Source: Ectobius pallidus
Lineage: Eukaryota > Arthropoda > Insecta > Blattodea > Ectobiidae
Direction of reading: 5' to 3'
DNA: 64,000 nt
Assembly: GCA_964059195.1 (NCBI GenBank)
Contig: CAXKWD010000006.1
Location: forward strand, 17,012,129-17,076,128
Part shown: in pieces, positions 22,957-37,213 of the stretch
Position numbering within the stretch: the stretch's first letter is position 1
Layout of the letters: each line of letters opens with the position of its first letter
Program-made: the position numbers and the translations under genes
The notes under the pieces: model-generated
Told to the model about the DNA's origin: nothing
The model's database searches: none
What the model saw: only the letters and a program-made list of their open reading frames with translations

Positions 22957-24737
22957 AGTAAGCTTGTTAATTACTTACGTTATTTGTCGTGGACGGACCT
23001 CCTTCCTCGGCTCTCAGCGGCTCCAAGCTCGATCCTCTAATCTCATGGGCAGATGACAGGAAACAGACAAGGGTGGTAGTAAGGACGATCAGTATGTACC
23101 TGTGTTGCTTTCATGATTTATTCCACCTGTTCTTAGATGGCCACTAATGATACAAATGTTGACGAGATTTTTATCCTAATTATTAATGGTGTGGCGATTT
23201 TAAGATCTATGTATCTACCTCCATTGTGCTTTCCTTCGGCGGTACTTGCATCCTAGCTCAGCTAATACAAGCTGTAAACACTGTGTGCCAGGCGCACACT
23301 TCTATCCTATATACTGTTTCCTAAATGGTAGTATTTTACCATTATGCTACTGCAAACTTGGTACTTTATTGCTTAATCTGTTTGGGCCTATATGCAAGTA
23401 CTCGATCCATCCTCCACCTATTTAGAGACCGAAGAGAAGAGTGAGAACTTCCCTTAGTGGGATTTCACACTAAGTGAATATTCTTACTAAGTCCACCCAC
23501 TTACTTTAATGTGATTGGAAGAAAATCGGGCACGTGGCCTCGCTTATTGTTAAAATACACCAATAGAAAATGTTCTTATTGTAATATGTTTCAATATATT
23601 TTCTCACGCTATATCAGGAGCGGTTTTCTTTGATTCTGAAAAACATGCTCCTGCATTCATTAAACCATCTTAAAATCGCTATCCATCAATGCAATAAAAT
23701 AATATTTCAATTATACCGTGACGATATAAAACTTAAATTTTGAAGTACGTGATTCTTTTCACGGATCCAAATTCGTCACGGCAATTTCCCTAAACTCTGC
23801 TGTTTGCAGTTTAACAATGCATCTTTCCAAAACTCTCTTATTCTACCAATATAATTTTATGGCTATGTTTTCCGAATCTCACAGAGAAACTTTCCCTTCC
23901 GCCGGCCTTGGTCGGCTAAACCATCTAATAACATGCACCTTCGCTTAGGGTAGGCTCCCTTTTGTGCTAAGGGCTATAAAATTCACAGGGGATACTTTTA
24001 TGTGATACAAGCGTATAATTTGGAAGTTCTTGCATGTACTTAATGAATAATTAATAATATGAATAGGTGGAACTGTCTCATACTGTCCTGACATAATGAG
24101 AACATAATTACCAAAGAGTTTGCTTTGGAGAATCATGGGTTCATTGTGTCATATTCCCCCAAGGTTGTGGAATAACTTTAAACTGGCCGTGTTTGTAAAC
24201 ATCAGCTGTAGTTTTAAATAGTTTTTGTATACAAACAGAGTTGTTTTGGGTCTAGTCATATGGTGGTTCCATACCTGTGTAGGGTTGAACAAGTCCCGTT
24301 CTGACCTTCAGAATTGTTATTACAACAGGGGATCCGTCCTCTCCATAAAACCCCTAGAAGACTAAACTTTCTTAAATACACAAAACATAGATTCCTTTAA
24401 CACAATTCTTAACCTACTGCATAAAAATAACCCTTTCATGCATATTCGCACACTCATTCATGTCATACTCTTGGCGGGATTACCTGTTCTTACACACCGC
24501 TTTGAGACCTTCAATTCAAATCCGCACACTTTTTCTTTGTTGCACTGTACCGGGTTTGAACCCCGTAATATTTATGAAGGCAAATCACTTTTGCTCGTCT
24601 CACGGTAATACAACACATATTTATTTCTTCATGGGCACGGAATGATCGACCTTAGCGTCCCATTTCATACACTTAGTAGTTACACATTGTCATACATACA
24701 TCAATACACAAAACACATCAACATGCTTATGAATACT
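22957..24737 (-). repeat. Inferred LTR, copy 4 (1781 bp)
   Basis: Same ends and length. It carries A at 23062, shared only with copy 5, and a private G at 23581. Confidence 0.72.
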
Positions 24738-26518
24738 TCTCCCTTTTGTTTGTTACCACAGGTTAACGTAAACACATGTCAGTATTATTTCTAATGCAAT
24801 AATGCATTATTGAAAAAGGGAATACAAGCCATTTTGTTTTAATTGCAAACTCGCTAAGGAAAGGAACTATGACCTATTCTTCACACTTATATTTCTTTAG
24901 CAGTGAAAGATTTAATCTACCCATGACCTTGTTCTTTTTACTAATGAGTTTTATTTGTGTACTGTAGTCCTTACAGTACAATATTATTTCTAGTACACAT
25001 GTCTATTCAATTTTCAACTCAACACCAATTAAGCTACTCTCAATGCATCAAGTTGCAAAATATTATTAATTCCCACGCGACTTTACACTGTCCAGCGTGT
25101 CTATATATTTATTTTAAAAAGCATTTCGCGAATTATTTTCTTATCAATTACGTGACAATATAACTAGTAATTGAGGAGTTTAGTACTGTATACTAATATC
25201 AACTTATAACTATTCATAGGCATATTCTTGCCAAGTTCCACTATACTATTTTATTTTTCAACATCGAAGTGTTTACTTCATTTGTCCTGTGACTCCGCTG
25301 TTCAGTTTTGACCTGGGAAACGTGTATTAAGGTTCTTAACAATATTTAGTCATTTATTTCTATTTCACATATTAATATTCAATGAGGTTTTCATATTTAT
25401 TATTCCTTGATAAAGCAAAATAGCCCTTATAACCTCTTCTACTAATATTTACTTTATTTTACGTTAGTCATATACTTTCATTCTTTTTCATCATTTAGTT
25501 ATTCAATTGAACGATCAGCAATACTTTGTTTACATATCATGATTATTAGGGTTGCATTTCAATAATTGGGAATTTATCCTCTCATATGTAAAACTGGATC
25601 TGATAATAAGATATACTTCTACAATTATACAATAAGTTTATCTACTTCTTAGCAGCACCTCATAAAATTCATCTTTCTGATTGGGAATAACGACTGATAG
25701 ACTCTCGGTTTCATCAAATTTATTGAATATTTAGTTCATCTTTGTTATAGTTTTTCTTTAAAGTTTCTTTTCCCTACGGATATCGCTTTATCATTCGAAG
25801 TGAGCGCTTTTGAATTAATACTTGTGGAGCTGGTTATATTCCTCAGTCTCCATTATTATTGTGACTGCACGCAGCAATACACTATTATTCATATTTTGAC
25901 ACGTGAGCTCCCTGGCATCACTGTCAGTAACAACACACAGGTCAGTGGGTTCTCGTACTCCACTGCCTAAATAGGGTTCGTAGGCGCGAGCGTACTCCAG
26001 CGTACTTCTACTCCCTTGACAATAAATTCTTTTTCTAATGTCTCAGCATCCTCCTACTGAACATATATCACCCCTCAACATAGCCTCCTCCATCAAAATG
26101 ATAAGCGTATCTCGTTTCCATACTTGTTTACAAATAAAACATAATTTTCTTCAACATCAACATCATATCGGTAATCAGACATCGCGTTATATCCCTAAAT
26201 CAGCTCGTGCGTTAAATGTGCTTTACTGTAAGAAAGTATATCTCAAATGCATGACCCTTTATGTTCAGTATTATCATATCTGACGTTCAATATCTCTTAA
26301 AACCAACGGCTACTTTATAAATTATTGCATTTTAAACTTCATGGCTAATAGCTCCTTATAAAATTCCTCATTCATTATAGAATAGTGCTTCATAATATAA
26401 TTATTGGGCGTATTTAAAATATCTTCTTCATTCTCTTTGCTTTTATTCAAAGTATTTTGCCAATTTTCCCTTAATACACGAGTCCTCGCGGTAACATTCG
26501 GACCTTCAAGTGACCCAC

Positions 26519-28582
26519 TTAGAAGTTTGTTGAACCGTCACCGGTTCCTTCTACCTGCCTGCTTGTGTTTACAATAACATTCTCTGGATTTAACTCTCCG
26601 TTTTCTGCTTCAGTGTTTGTAAACATAGTGTTGTCCCCACGCTGAAACGTCACGTTTTGCCTTCCTACTCCACGGCCACGACCATTGCCACGCCTCTCTC
26701 GGTGGTCATTTCTGCTTCCAGATACATTACCCTCAAAGTCTACATTATTTATCCGGCCTTCACGGCCATTATTTCTATTTGAGTGGTTCTGTCCTCGATT
26801 ATGGCCCCTAAACTGGGCTCCCGGGTTCATAGCCCTACTCCCTTCTGCGTTTCTCTGTGGATAGTGCGAGTTATTATGTCCTCCCCTATCACCCATATTG
26901 TTGCCGTTTGGCTCTGGTGCCATATCTCTTTGCTCACTCCGCCTCTCTTCAACTGTCTCGCGCATGGCGCGTAATTCAAAGCTTGCCAACAACTCAAGAA
27001 CTCTGCTGTATGTTGATGCGTTCGATACAATCAATACGTTGTAAATATCGGGCCTAAAGTGCCGAATTACTAACTGAACGATCGATTTTTCGTCCATTAA
27101 AGGCTCTAATAGCCTTGCTTTGCTGACAGTTGATAAAAAATAATCTGTCAGGGAGGTATTCCCTCGGGGTGAGTACTGGCCATTATACAGTTCGGTGCGA
27201 ACCAGTGCTTTCTTACTCTCTCCCCAGTACCGATCGAGGAATAACTGTTTGAATTTCTCGTACGAGCAGTCCGAACTAACCGTTAAGTCAAACCAATCTT
27301 TCACTTTATGTTTAAGTGCCCTAGAAACTACCAACATCTTGTATCGATCAGGGATTTGTTTTAATAGTAAATACTCATCCAAGTTCTTTAAAAAAGCTTG
27401 CGGGCTTGCATTCCCGTTCTCATTGTAGGACGGAAGGGCAAGTTCGCTTCCAAACAGCTGGCCTATATTTACGTCATTACCGTTGTTTACAAGAACCTGT
27501 GGCGTATTCATCCTAGAGAATGAAGTGTTGGAGCCTACATCATTATTCGGGTATGCTGCAGAAATATTTACTTCCGCACTAAGTCCATTTCCGACTGTAT
27601 TCGATACAACATTACAACTTTTACTTGTACCCGCATTCAAAATTCCCGGCATGATGTCGCCTCCATCACTCCCATCCCTTGATTTTACGCTCTCGACCTC
27701 ATGGGTCAAGCAGCTGACCTCTTTATTTATTACTTCAACATTCTGAGTTAATTTATTTTCCAGTTTCTGCACCCTATTATTTATTTGTGTTTCGAACTCC
27801 TTCCTACCCTCGGCAATGGCCTTATCCAATTTGTCTGCCCTCTGAGTGAGTTTAACAGATTCAGCTTGCAAGTTATCCACACCCGAACTAATTTCTGTTA
27901 GACAACTAACAAAATCTCCCCTTAATTTGTTTATCTCCAAATCTGTACGCCCATTTATTTTTACTCCTATCTCCTCGGTTTTATCCTCTAATTTCTTCAC
28001 CTCATGATTTAATCTCTCCTTCCACTCCTGATTCTGCTTAACAATTTTACTATCCACTCCCTTGTTAACCTCATCTATTTTACTTTCCAGCCTATCATGA
28101 TTTTTTCTCATTTGTTCACCTACTACTTTTAACTGCTCGTTTGTGGCCTGAATCTGCTCCTGAATTTTATCATTATTTGCCTTGAACTGCTCTTTAATTT
28201 CCTTCCGTATCTCGTCATTACTTACTTTCAGCTGCTCATGATTCTTTTCCATTTTATCTAGCAAACTGCTAAGCATGGCTTCTATACCTGAAGGTACTAC
28301 ATCTGCGCTGTTTACTCTAGAAACTGCCTGACTTCCCCCATTCTCGGAACGGACAGTGTATTCTTTCTCAACAATACGTTCACCCATTTCACTCACCTGC
28401 TCAACGTCGCCATCATGTCTGGGCAGCTCTACCTCTAAAAACATGTCATTTCCTACCACCTCACTATCTGCCTGTTCGTTGAAAACCTCAATATTTTGGC
28501 CAAGAAGGCTCTGTCCTTCCCCCAGTTTCTCAATCTGGCTGTCTGCCATCTTACTTATTAATTTCCCACTCCTCAGGTACAT
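26519..28582 (-). CDS. gag: Gag-like polyprotein, array copy 5 (687 aa)
   Basis: Full-length frame whose predicted protein is identical to that of copy 1. The silent substitution at 26627 matches copy 3 (14151) and no other copy, making it a useful marker for exchange within the array. The leader on its upstream side has a unique C-to-G change near 28840. Confidence 0.88.
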   Translation of the reverse strand: MYLRSGKLISKMADSQIEKLGEGQSLLGQNIEVFNEQADSEVVGNDMFLEVELPRHDGDVEQVSEMGERIVEKEYTVRSENGGSQAVSRVNSADVVPSGIEAMLSSLLDKMEKNHEQLKVSNDEIRKEIKEQFKANNDKIQEQIQATNEQLKVVGEQMRKNHDRLESKIDEVNKGVDSKIVKQNQEWKERLNHEVKKLEDKTEEIGVKINGRTDLEINKLRGDFVSCLTEISSGVDNLQAESVKLTQRADKLDKAIAEGRKEFETQINNRVQKLENKLTQNVEVINKEVSCLTHEVESVKSRDGSDGGDIMPGILNAGTSKSCNVVSNTVGNGLSAEVNISAAYPNNDVGSNTSFSRMNTPQVLVNNGNDVNIGQLFGSELALPSYNENGNASPQAFLKNLDEYLLLKQIPDRYKMLVVSRALKHKVKDWFDLTVSSDCSYEKFKQLFLDRYWGESKKALVRTELYNGQYSPRGNTSLTDYFLSTVSKARLLEPLMDEKSIVQLVIRHFRPDIYNVLIVSNASTYSRVLELLASFELRAMRETVEERRSEQRDMAPEPNGNNMGDRGGHNNSHYPQRNAEGSRAMNPGAQFRGHNRGQNHSNRNNGREGRINNVDFEGNVSGSRNDHRERRGNGRGRGVGRQNVTFQRGDNTMFTNTEAENGELNPENVIVNTSRQVEGTGDGSTNF

Positions 28583-29194
28583 TTACTTATAATCAGACTA
28601 TTCCTTTTCCTTAAAGCTAACACACATGCAAAACACAGTACATGAGCATCATGAACATAACACTTTAAGCTCCAATGAACTAACATACAAAAAAATCGTC
28701 TCCTTAATTCCTCTAAAATTTTAATATTTCACTAGCTAAAATTGTGCTGCTCCTCGCTATTCTGCGACTTAATTAATAAATTCAAATTTACTTGGTTTAC
28801 TAAAAAATCATTCCGTAAAGTTTACTTTAATAATGGAATGAACAGAAGGTTGTATTTCAATAAAAAGTTTCTAGTTATTTTATTTATTCTTTTTTTTTTA
28901 AGAAAAAATCAAAGTAAAAAAATTAAATTATGCGAAATTTGAATTTATTATGAATATTTCAGCACTTACAGTTTAGGAATTTTGTAGTTCGTCCCACGTA
29001 GTCCATTTTGTACCATGTCCTCCTGTCGAAGGTCTTCTGTCATCTTCTGTGGATGTAGTTGAAGCTCCCGTTGTTCCTGTTCTTCTGCTCCAATAGACTA
29101 TTGTGTAATGATCCAGTATGGCGATTGTCATGCTGATATAATTTTATCGTGCCCCAGTTGGTTAGCCAGTGTGATGGTGGTTTCGTCGGGCGCC

Positions 29195-30975
29195 AGTAAG
29201 CTTGTTAATTACTTACGTTATTTGTCGTGGACGGACCTCCTTCCTCGGCTCTCAGCGGCTCCAAGCTCGATCCTCTAATCTCATGGGCAGATGACAGGAA
29301 ACAGACAAGGGTGGTAGTAAGGACGATCAGTATGTACCTGTGTTGCTTTCATGATTTATTCCACCTGTTCTTAGATGGCCACTAATGATACAAATGTTGA
29401 CGAGATTTTTATCCTAATTATTAATGGTGTGGCGATTTTAAGATCTATGTATCTACCTCCATTGTGCTTTCCTTCGGCGGTACTTGCATCCTAGCTCAGC
29501 TAATACAAGCTGTAAACACTGTGTGCCAGGCGCACACTTCTATCCTATATACTGTTTCCTAAATGGTAGTATTTTACCATTATGCTACTGCAAACTTGGT
29601 ACTTTATTGCTTAATCTGTTTGGGCCTATATGCAAGTACTCGATCCATCCTCCACCTATTTAGAGACCGAAGAGAAGAGTGAGAACTTCCCTTAGTGGGA
29701 TTTCACACTAAGTGAATATTCTTACTAAGTCCACCCACTTACTTTAATGTGATTGGAAGAAAATCGGGCACGTGGCCTCGCTTATTGTTAAAATACACCA
29801 ATAGAAAATGTTCTTATTATAATATGTTTCAATATATTTTCTCACGCTATATCAGGAGCGGTTTTCTTTGATTCTGAAAAACATGCTCCTGCATTCATTA
29901 AACCATCTTAAAATCGCTATCCATCAATGCAATAAAATAATATTTCAATTATACCGTGACGATATAAAACTTAAATTTTGAAGTACGTGATTCTTTTCAC
30001 GGATCCAAATTCGTCACGGCAATTTCCCTAAACTCTGCTGTTTGCAGTTTAACAATGCATCTTTCCAAAACTCTCTTATTCTACCAATATAATTTTATGG
30101 CTATGTTTTCCGAATCTCACAGAGAAACTTTCCCTTCCGCCGGCCTTGGTCGGCTAAACCATCTAATAACATGCACCTTCGCTTAGGGTAGGCTCCCTTT
30201 TGTGCTAAGGGCTATAAAATTCACAGGGGATACTTTTATGTGATACAAGCGTATAATTTGGAAGTTCTTGCATGTACTTAATGAATAATTAATAATATGA
30301 ATAGGTGGAACTGTCTCATACTGTCCTGACATAATGAGAACATAATTACCAAAGAGTTTGCTTTGGAGAATCATGGGTTCATTGTGTCATATTCCCCCAA
30401 GGTTGTGGAATAACTTTAAACTGGCCGTGTTTGTAAACATCAGCTGTAGTTTTAAATAGTTTTTGTATAAAAACAGAGTTGTTTTGGGTCTAGTCATATG
30501 GTGGTTCCATACCTGTGTAGGGTTGAACAAGTCCCGTTCTGACCTTCAGAATTGTTATTACAACAGGGGATCCGTCCTCTCCATAAAACCCCTAGAAGAC
30601 TAAACTTTCTTAAATACACAAAACATAGATTCCTTTAACACAATTCTTAACCTACTGCATAAAAATAACCCTTTCATGCATATTCGCACACTCATTCATG
30701 TCATACTCTTGGCGGGATTACCTGTTCTTACACACCGCTTTGAGACCTTCAATTCAAATCCGCACACTTTTTCTTTGTTGCACTGTACCGGGTTTGAACC
30801 CCGTAATATTTATGAAGGCAAATCACTTTTGCTCGTCTCACGGTAATACAACACATATTTATTTCTTCATGGGCACGGAATGATCGACCTTAGCGTCCCA
30901 TTTCATACACTTAGTAGTTACACATTGTCATACATACATCAATACACAAAACACATCAACATGCTTATGAATACT
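29195..30975 (-). repeat. Inferred LTR, copy 5 (1781 bp)
   Basis: Same ends and length. It carries A at 29300 (shared with copy 4) and A at 30470 (shared with copy 8 only), a mosaic pattern. Confidence 0.72.
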
Positions 30976-32756
30976 TCTCCCTTTTGTTTGTTACCACAGG
31001 TTAACGTAAACACATGTCAGTATTATTTCTAATGCAATAATGCATTATTGAAAAAGGGAATACAAGCCATTTTGTTTTAATTGCAAACTCGCTAAGGAAA
31101 GGAACTATGACCTATTCTTCACACTTATATTTCTTTAGCAGTGAAAGATTTAATCTACCCATGACCTTGTTCTTTTTACTAATGAGTTTTATTTGTGTAC
31201 TGTAGTCCTTACAGTACAATATTATTTCTAGTACACATGTCTATTCAATTTTCAACTCAACACCAATTAAGCTACTCTCAATGCATCAAGTTGCAAAATA
31301 TTATTAATTCCCACGCGACTTTACACTGTCCAGCGTGTCTATATATTTATTTTAAAAAGCATTTCGCGAATTATTTTCTTATCAATTACGTGACAATATA
31401 ACTAGTAATTGAGGAGTTTAGTACTGTATACTAATATCAACTTATAACTATTCATAGGCATATTCTTGCCAAGTTCCACTATACTATTTTATTTTTCAAC
31501 ATCGAAGTGTTTACTTCATTTGTCCTGTGACTCCGCTGTTCAGTTTTGACCTGGGAAACGTGTATTAAGGTTCTTAACAATATTTAGTCATTTATTTCTA
31601 TTTCACATATTAATATTCAATGAGGTTTTCATATTTATTATTCCTTGATAAAGCAAAATAGCCCTTATAACCTCTTCTACTAATATTTACTTTATTTTAC
31701 GTTAGTCATATACTTTCATTCTTTTTCATCATTTAGTTATTCAATTGAACGATCAGCAATACTTTGTTTACATATCATGATTATTAGGGTTGCATTTCAA
31801 TAATTGGGAATTTATCCTCTCATATGTAAAACTGGATCTGATAATAAGATATACTTCTACAATTATACAATAAGTTTATCTACTTCTTAGCAGCACCTCA
31901 TAAAATTCATCTTTCTGATTGGGAATAACGACTGATAGACTCTCGGTTTCATCAAATTTATTGAATATTTAGTTCATCTTTGTTATAGTTTTTCTTTAAA
32001 GTTTCTTTTCCCTACGGATATCGCTTTATCATTCGAAGTGAGCGCTTTTGAATTAATACTTGTGGAGCTGGTTATATTCCTCAGTCTCCATTATTATTGT
32101 GACTGCACGCAGCAATACACTATTATTCATATTTTGACACGTGAGCTCCCTGGCATCACTGTCAGTAACAACACACAGGTCAGTGGGTTCTCGTACTCCA
32201 CTGCCTAAATAGGGTTCGTAGGCGCGAGCGTACTCCAGCGTACTTCTACTCCCTTGACAATAAATTCTTTTTCTAATGTCTCAGCATCCTCCTACTGAAC
32301 ATATATCACCCCTCAACATAGCCTCCTCCATCAAAATGATAAGCGTATCTCGTTTCCATACTTGTTTACAAATAAAACATAATTTTCTTCAACATCAACA
32401 TCATATCGGTAATCAGACATCGCGTTATATCCCTAAATCAGCTCGTGCGTTAAATGTGCTTTACTGTAAGAAAGTATATCTCAAATGCATGACCCTTTAT
32501 GTTCAGTATTATCATATCTGACGTTCAATATCTCTTAAAACCAACGGCTACTTTATAAATTATTGCATTTTAAACTTCATGGCTAATAGCTCCTTATAAA
32601 ATTCCTCATTCATTATAGAATAGTGCTTCATAATATAATTATTGGGCGTATTTAAAATATCTTCTTCATTCTCTTTGCTTTTATTCAAAGTATTTTGCCA
32701 ATTTTCCCTTAATACACGAGTCCTCGCGGTAACATTCGGACCTTCAAGTGACCCAC

Positions 32757-34820
32757 TTAGAAGTTTGTTGAACCGTCACCGGTTCCTTCTACCTGCCTGC
32801 TTGTGTTTACAATAACATTCTCTGGATTTAACTCTCCGTTTTCTGCTTCAGTGTTTGTAAACATTGTGTTGTCCCCACGCTGAAACGTCACGTTTTGCCT
32901 TCCTACTCCACGGCCACGACCATTGCCACGCCTCTCTCGGTGGTCATTTCTGCTTCCAGATACATTACCCTCAAAGTCTACATTATTTATCCGGCCTTCA
33001 CGGCCATTATTTCTATTTGAGTGGTTCTGTCCTCGATTATGGCCCCTAAACTGGGCTCCCGGGTTCATAGCCCTACTCCCTTCTGCGTTTCTCTGTGGAT
33101 AGTGCGAGTTATTATGTCCTCCCCTATCACCCATATTGTTGCCGTTTGGCTCTGGTGCCATATCTCTTTGCTCACTCCGCCTCTCTTCAACTGTCTCGCG
33201 CATGGCGCGTAATTCAAAGCTTGCCAACAACTCAAGAACTCTGCTGTATGTTGATGCGTTCGATACAATCAATACGTTGTAAATATCGGGCCTAAAGTGC
33301 CGAATTACTAACTGAACGATCGATTTTTCGTCCATTAAAGGCTCTAATAGCCTTGCTTTGCTGACAGTTGATAAAAAATAATCTGTCAGGGAGGTATTCC
33401 CTCGGGGTGAGTACTGGCCATTATACAGTTCGGTGCGAACCAGTGCTTTCTTACTCTCTCCCCAGTACCGATCGAGGAATAACTGTTTGAATTTCTCGTA
33501 CGAGCAGTCCGAACTAACCGTTAAGTCAAACCAATCTTTCACTTTATGTTTAAGTGCCCTAGAAACTACCAACATCTTGTATCGATCAGGGATTTGTTTT
33601 AATAGTAAATACTCATCCAAGTTCTTTAAAAAAGCTTGCGGGCTTGCATTCCCGTTCTCATTGTAGGACGGAAGGGCAAGTTCGCTTCCAAACAGCTGGC
33701 CTATATTTACGTCATTACCGTTGTTTACAAGAACCTGTGGCGTATTCATCCTAGAGAATGAAGTGTTGGAGCCTACATCATTATTCGGGTATGCTGCAGA
33801 AATATTTACTTCCGCACTAAGTCCATTTCCGACTGTATTCGATACAACATTACAACTTTTACTTGTACCCGCATTCAAAATTCCCGGCATGATGTCGCCT
33901 CCATCACTCCCATCCCTTGATTTTACGCTCTCGACCTCATGGGTCAAGCAGCTGACCTCTTTATTTATTACTTCAACATTCTGAGTTAATTTATTTTCCA
34001 GTTTCTGCACCCTATTATTTATTTGTGTTTCGAACTCCTTCCTACCCTCGGCAATGGCCTTATCCAATTTGTCTGCCCTCTGAGTGAGTTTAACAGATTC
34101 AGCTTGCAAGTTATCCACACCCGAACTAATTTCTGTTAGACAACTAACAAAATCTCCCCTTAATTTGTTTATCTCCAAATCTGTACGCCCATTTATTTTT
34201 ACTCCTATCTCCTCGGTTTTATCCTCTAATTTCTTCACCTCATGATTTAATCTCTCCTTCCACTCCTGATTCTGCTTAACAATTTTACTATCCACTCCCT
34301 TGTTAACCTCATCTATTTTACTTTCCAGCCTATCATGATTTTTTCTCATTTGTTCACCTACTACTTTTAACTGCTCGTTTGTGGCCTGAATCTGCTCCTG
34401 AATTTTATCATTATTTGCCTTGAACTGCTCTTTAATTTCCTTCCGTATCTCGTCATTACTTACTTTCAGCTGCTCATGATTCTTTTCCATTTTATCTAGC
34501 AAACTGCTAAGCATGGCTTCTATACCTGAAGGTACTACATCTGCGCTGTTTACTCTAGAAACTGCCTGACTTCCCCCATTCTCGGAACGGACAGTGTATT
34601 CTTTCTCAACAATACGTTCACCCATTTCACTCACCTGCTCAACGTCGCCATCATGTCTGGGCAGCTCTACCTCTAAAAACATGTCATTTCCTACCACCTC
34701 ACTATCTGCCTGTTCGTTGAAAACCTCAATATTTTGGCCAAGAAGGCTCTGTCCTTCCCCCAGTTTCTCAATCTGGCTGTCTGCCATCTTACTTATTAAT
34801 TTCCCACTCCTCAGGTACAT
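32757..34820 (-). CDS. gag: Gag-like polyprotein, array copy 6 (687 aa)
   Basis: Full-length frame whose predicted protein is identical to copies 1, 5, 7 and 8. It represents the majority (consensus) form of the array. No copy-specific change was noticed inside the frame. Its 5' LTR (35433-37213) carries two private substitutions. Confidence 0.88.
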   Translation of the reverse strand: MYLRSGKLISKMADSQIEKLGEGQSLLGQNIEVFNEQADSEVVGNDMFLEVELPRHDGDVEQVSEMGERIVEKEYTVRSENGGSQAVSRVNSADVVPSGIEAMLSSLLDKMEKNHEQLKVSNDEIRKEIKEQFKANNDKIQEQIQATNEQLKVVGEQMRKNHDRLESKIDEVNKGVDSKIVKQNQEWKERLNHEVKKLEDKTEEIGVKINGRTDLEINKLRGDFVSCLTEISSGVDNLQAESVKLTQRADKLDKAIAEGRKEFETQINNRVQKLENKLTQNVEVINKEVSCLTHEVESVKSRDGSDGGDIMPGILNAGTSKSCNVVSNTVGNGLSAEVNISAAYPNNDVGSNTSFSRMNTPQVLVNNGNDVNIGQLFGSELALPSYNENGNASPQAFLKNLDEYLLLKQIPDRYKMLVVSRALKHKVKDWFDLTVSSDCSYEKFKQLFLDRYWGESKKALVRTELYNGQYSPRGNTSLTDYFLSTVSKARLLEPLMDEKSIVQLVIRHFRPDIYNVLIVSNASTYSRVLELLASFELRAMRETVEERRSEQRDMAPEPNGNNMGDRGGHNNSHYPQRNAEGSRAMNPGAQFRGHNRGQNHSNRNNGREGRINNVDFEGNVSGSRNDHRERRGNGRGRGVGRQNVTFQRGDNTMFTNTEAENGELNPENVIVNTSRQVEGTGDGSTNF

Positions 34821-35432
34821 TTACTTATAATCAGACTATTCCTTTTCCTTAAAGCTAACACACATGCAAAACACAGTACATGAGCATCATGAACATAACA
34901 CTTTAAGCTCCAATGAACTAACATACAAAAAAATCGTCTCCTTAATTCCTCTAAAATTTTAATATTTCACTAGCTAAAATTGTGCTGCTCCTCGCTATTC
35001 TGCGACTTAATTAATAAATTCAAATTTACTTGGTTTACTAAAAAATCATTCCGTAAAGTTTACTTTAATAATGGAATCAACAGAAGGTTGTATTTCAATA
35101 AAAAGTTTCTAGTTATTTTATTTATTCTTTTTTTTTTAAGAAAAAATCAAAGTAAAAAAATTAAATTATGCGAAATTTGAATTTATTATGAATATTTCAG
35201 CACTTACAGTTTAGGAATTTTGTAGTTCGTCCCACGTAGTCCATTTTGTACCATGTCCTCCTGTCGAAGGTCTTCTGTCATCTTCTGTGGATGTAGTTGA
35301 AGCTCCCGTTGTTCCTGTTCTTCTGCTCCAATAGACTATTGTGTAATGATCCAGTATGGCGATTGTCATGCTGATATAATTTTATCGTGCCCCAGTTGGT
35401 TAGCCAGTGTGATGGTGGTTTCGTCGGGCGCC

Positions 35433-37213
35433 AGTAAGCTTGTTAATTACTTACGTTATTTGTCGTGGACGGACCTCCTTCCTCGGCTCTCAGCGGCTCC
35501 AAGCTCGATCCTCTAATCTCATGGGCAGATGACAGGAGACAGACAAGGGTGGTAGTAAGGACGATCAGTATGTACCTGTGTTGCTTTCATGATTTATTCC
35601 ACCTGTTCTTAGATGGCCACTAATGATACAAATGTTGACGAGATTTTTATCCTAATTATTAATGGTGTGGCGATTTTAAGATCTATGTATCTACCTCCAT
35701 TGTGCTTTCCTTCGGCGGTACTTGCATCCTAGCTCAGCTAATACAAGCTGTAAACACTGTGTGCCAGGCGCACACTTCTATCCTATATACTGTTTCCTAA
35801 ATGGTAGTATTTTACCATTATGCTACTGCAAACTTGGTACTTTATTGCTTAATCTGTTTGGGCCTATATGCAAGTACTCGATCCATCCTCCACCTATTTA
35901 GAGACCGAAGAGAAGAGTGAGAACTTCCCTTAGTGGGATTTCACACTAAGTGAATATTCTTACTAAGTCCACCCACTTACTTTAATGTGATTGGAAGAAA
36001 ATCGGGCACGTGGCCTCGCTTATTGTTAAAATACACCAATAGAAAATGTTCTTATTATAATATGTTTCAATATATTTTCTCACGCTATATCAGGAGCGGT
36101 TTTCTTTGATTCTGAAAAACATGCTCCTGCATTCATTAAACCATCTTAAAATCGCTATCCATCAATGCAATAAAATAATATTTCAATTATACCGTGACGA
36201 TATAAAACTTAAATTTTGAAGTACGTGATTCTTTTCACGGATCCAAATTCGTCACGGCAATTTCCCTAAACTCTGCTGTTTGCAGTTTAACAATGCATCT
36301 TTCCAAAACTCTCTTATTCTACCAATATAATTTTATGGCTATGTTTTCCGAATCTCATAGAGAAACTTTCCCTTCCGCCGGCCTTGGTCGGCTAAACCAT
36401 CTAATAACATGCACCTTCGCTTAGGGTAGGCTCCCTTTTGTGCTAAGGGCTATAAAATTCACAGGGGATACTTTTATGTGATACAAGCGTATAATTTGGA
36501 AGTTCTTGCATGTACTTAATGAATAATTAATAATATGAATAGGTGGAACTGTCTCATACTGTCCTGACATAATGAGAACATAATTACCAAAGAGTTTGCT
36601 TTGGAGAATCATGGGTTCATTGTGTCATATTCCCCCAAGGTTGTGGAATAACTTTAAACTGGCCGTGTTTGTAAACATCAGCTGTAGTTTTAAATAGTTT
36701 TTGTATACAAACAGAGTTGTTTTGGGTCTAGTCATATGGTGGTTCCATACCTGTGTAGGGTTGAACAAGTCCCGTTCTGACCTTCAGAATTGTTATTACA
36801 ACAGGGGATCCGTCCTTTCCATAAAACCCCTAGAAGACTAAACTTTCTTAAATACACAAAACATAGATTCCTTTAACACAATTCTTAACCTACTGCATAA
36901 AAATAACCCTTTCATGCATATTCGCACACTCATTCATGTCATACTCTTGGCGGGATTACCTGTTCTTACACACCGCTTTGAGACCTTCAATTCAAATCCG
37001 CACACTTTTTCTTTGTTGCACTGTACCGGGTTTGAACCCCGTAATATTTATGAAGGCAAATCACTTTTGCTCGTCTCACGGTAATACAACACATATTTAT
37101 TTCTTCATGGGCACGGAATGATCGACCTTAGCGTCCCATTTCATACACTTAGTAGTTACACATTGTCATACATACATCAATACACAAAACACATCAACAT
37201 GCTTATGAATACT
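35433..37213 (-). repeat. Inferred LTR, copy 6 (1781 bp)
   Basis: Same ends and length; private T at 36358 and at 36817. Confidence 0.72.
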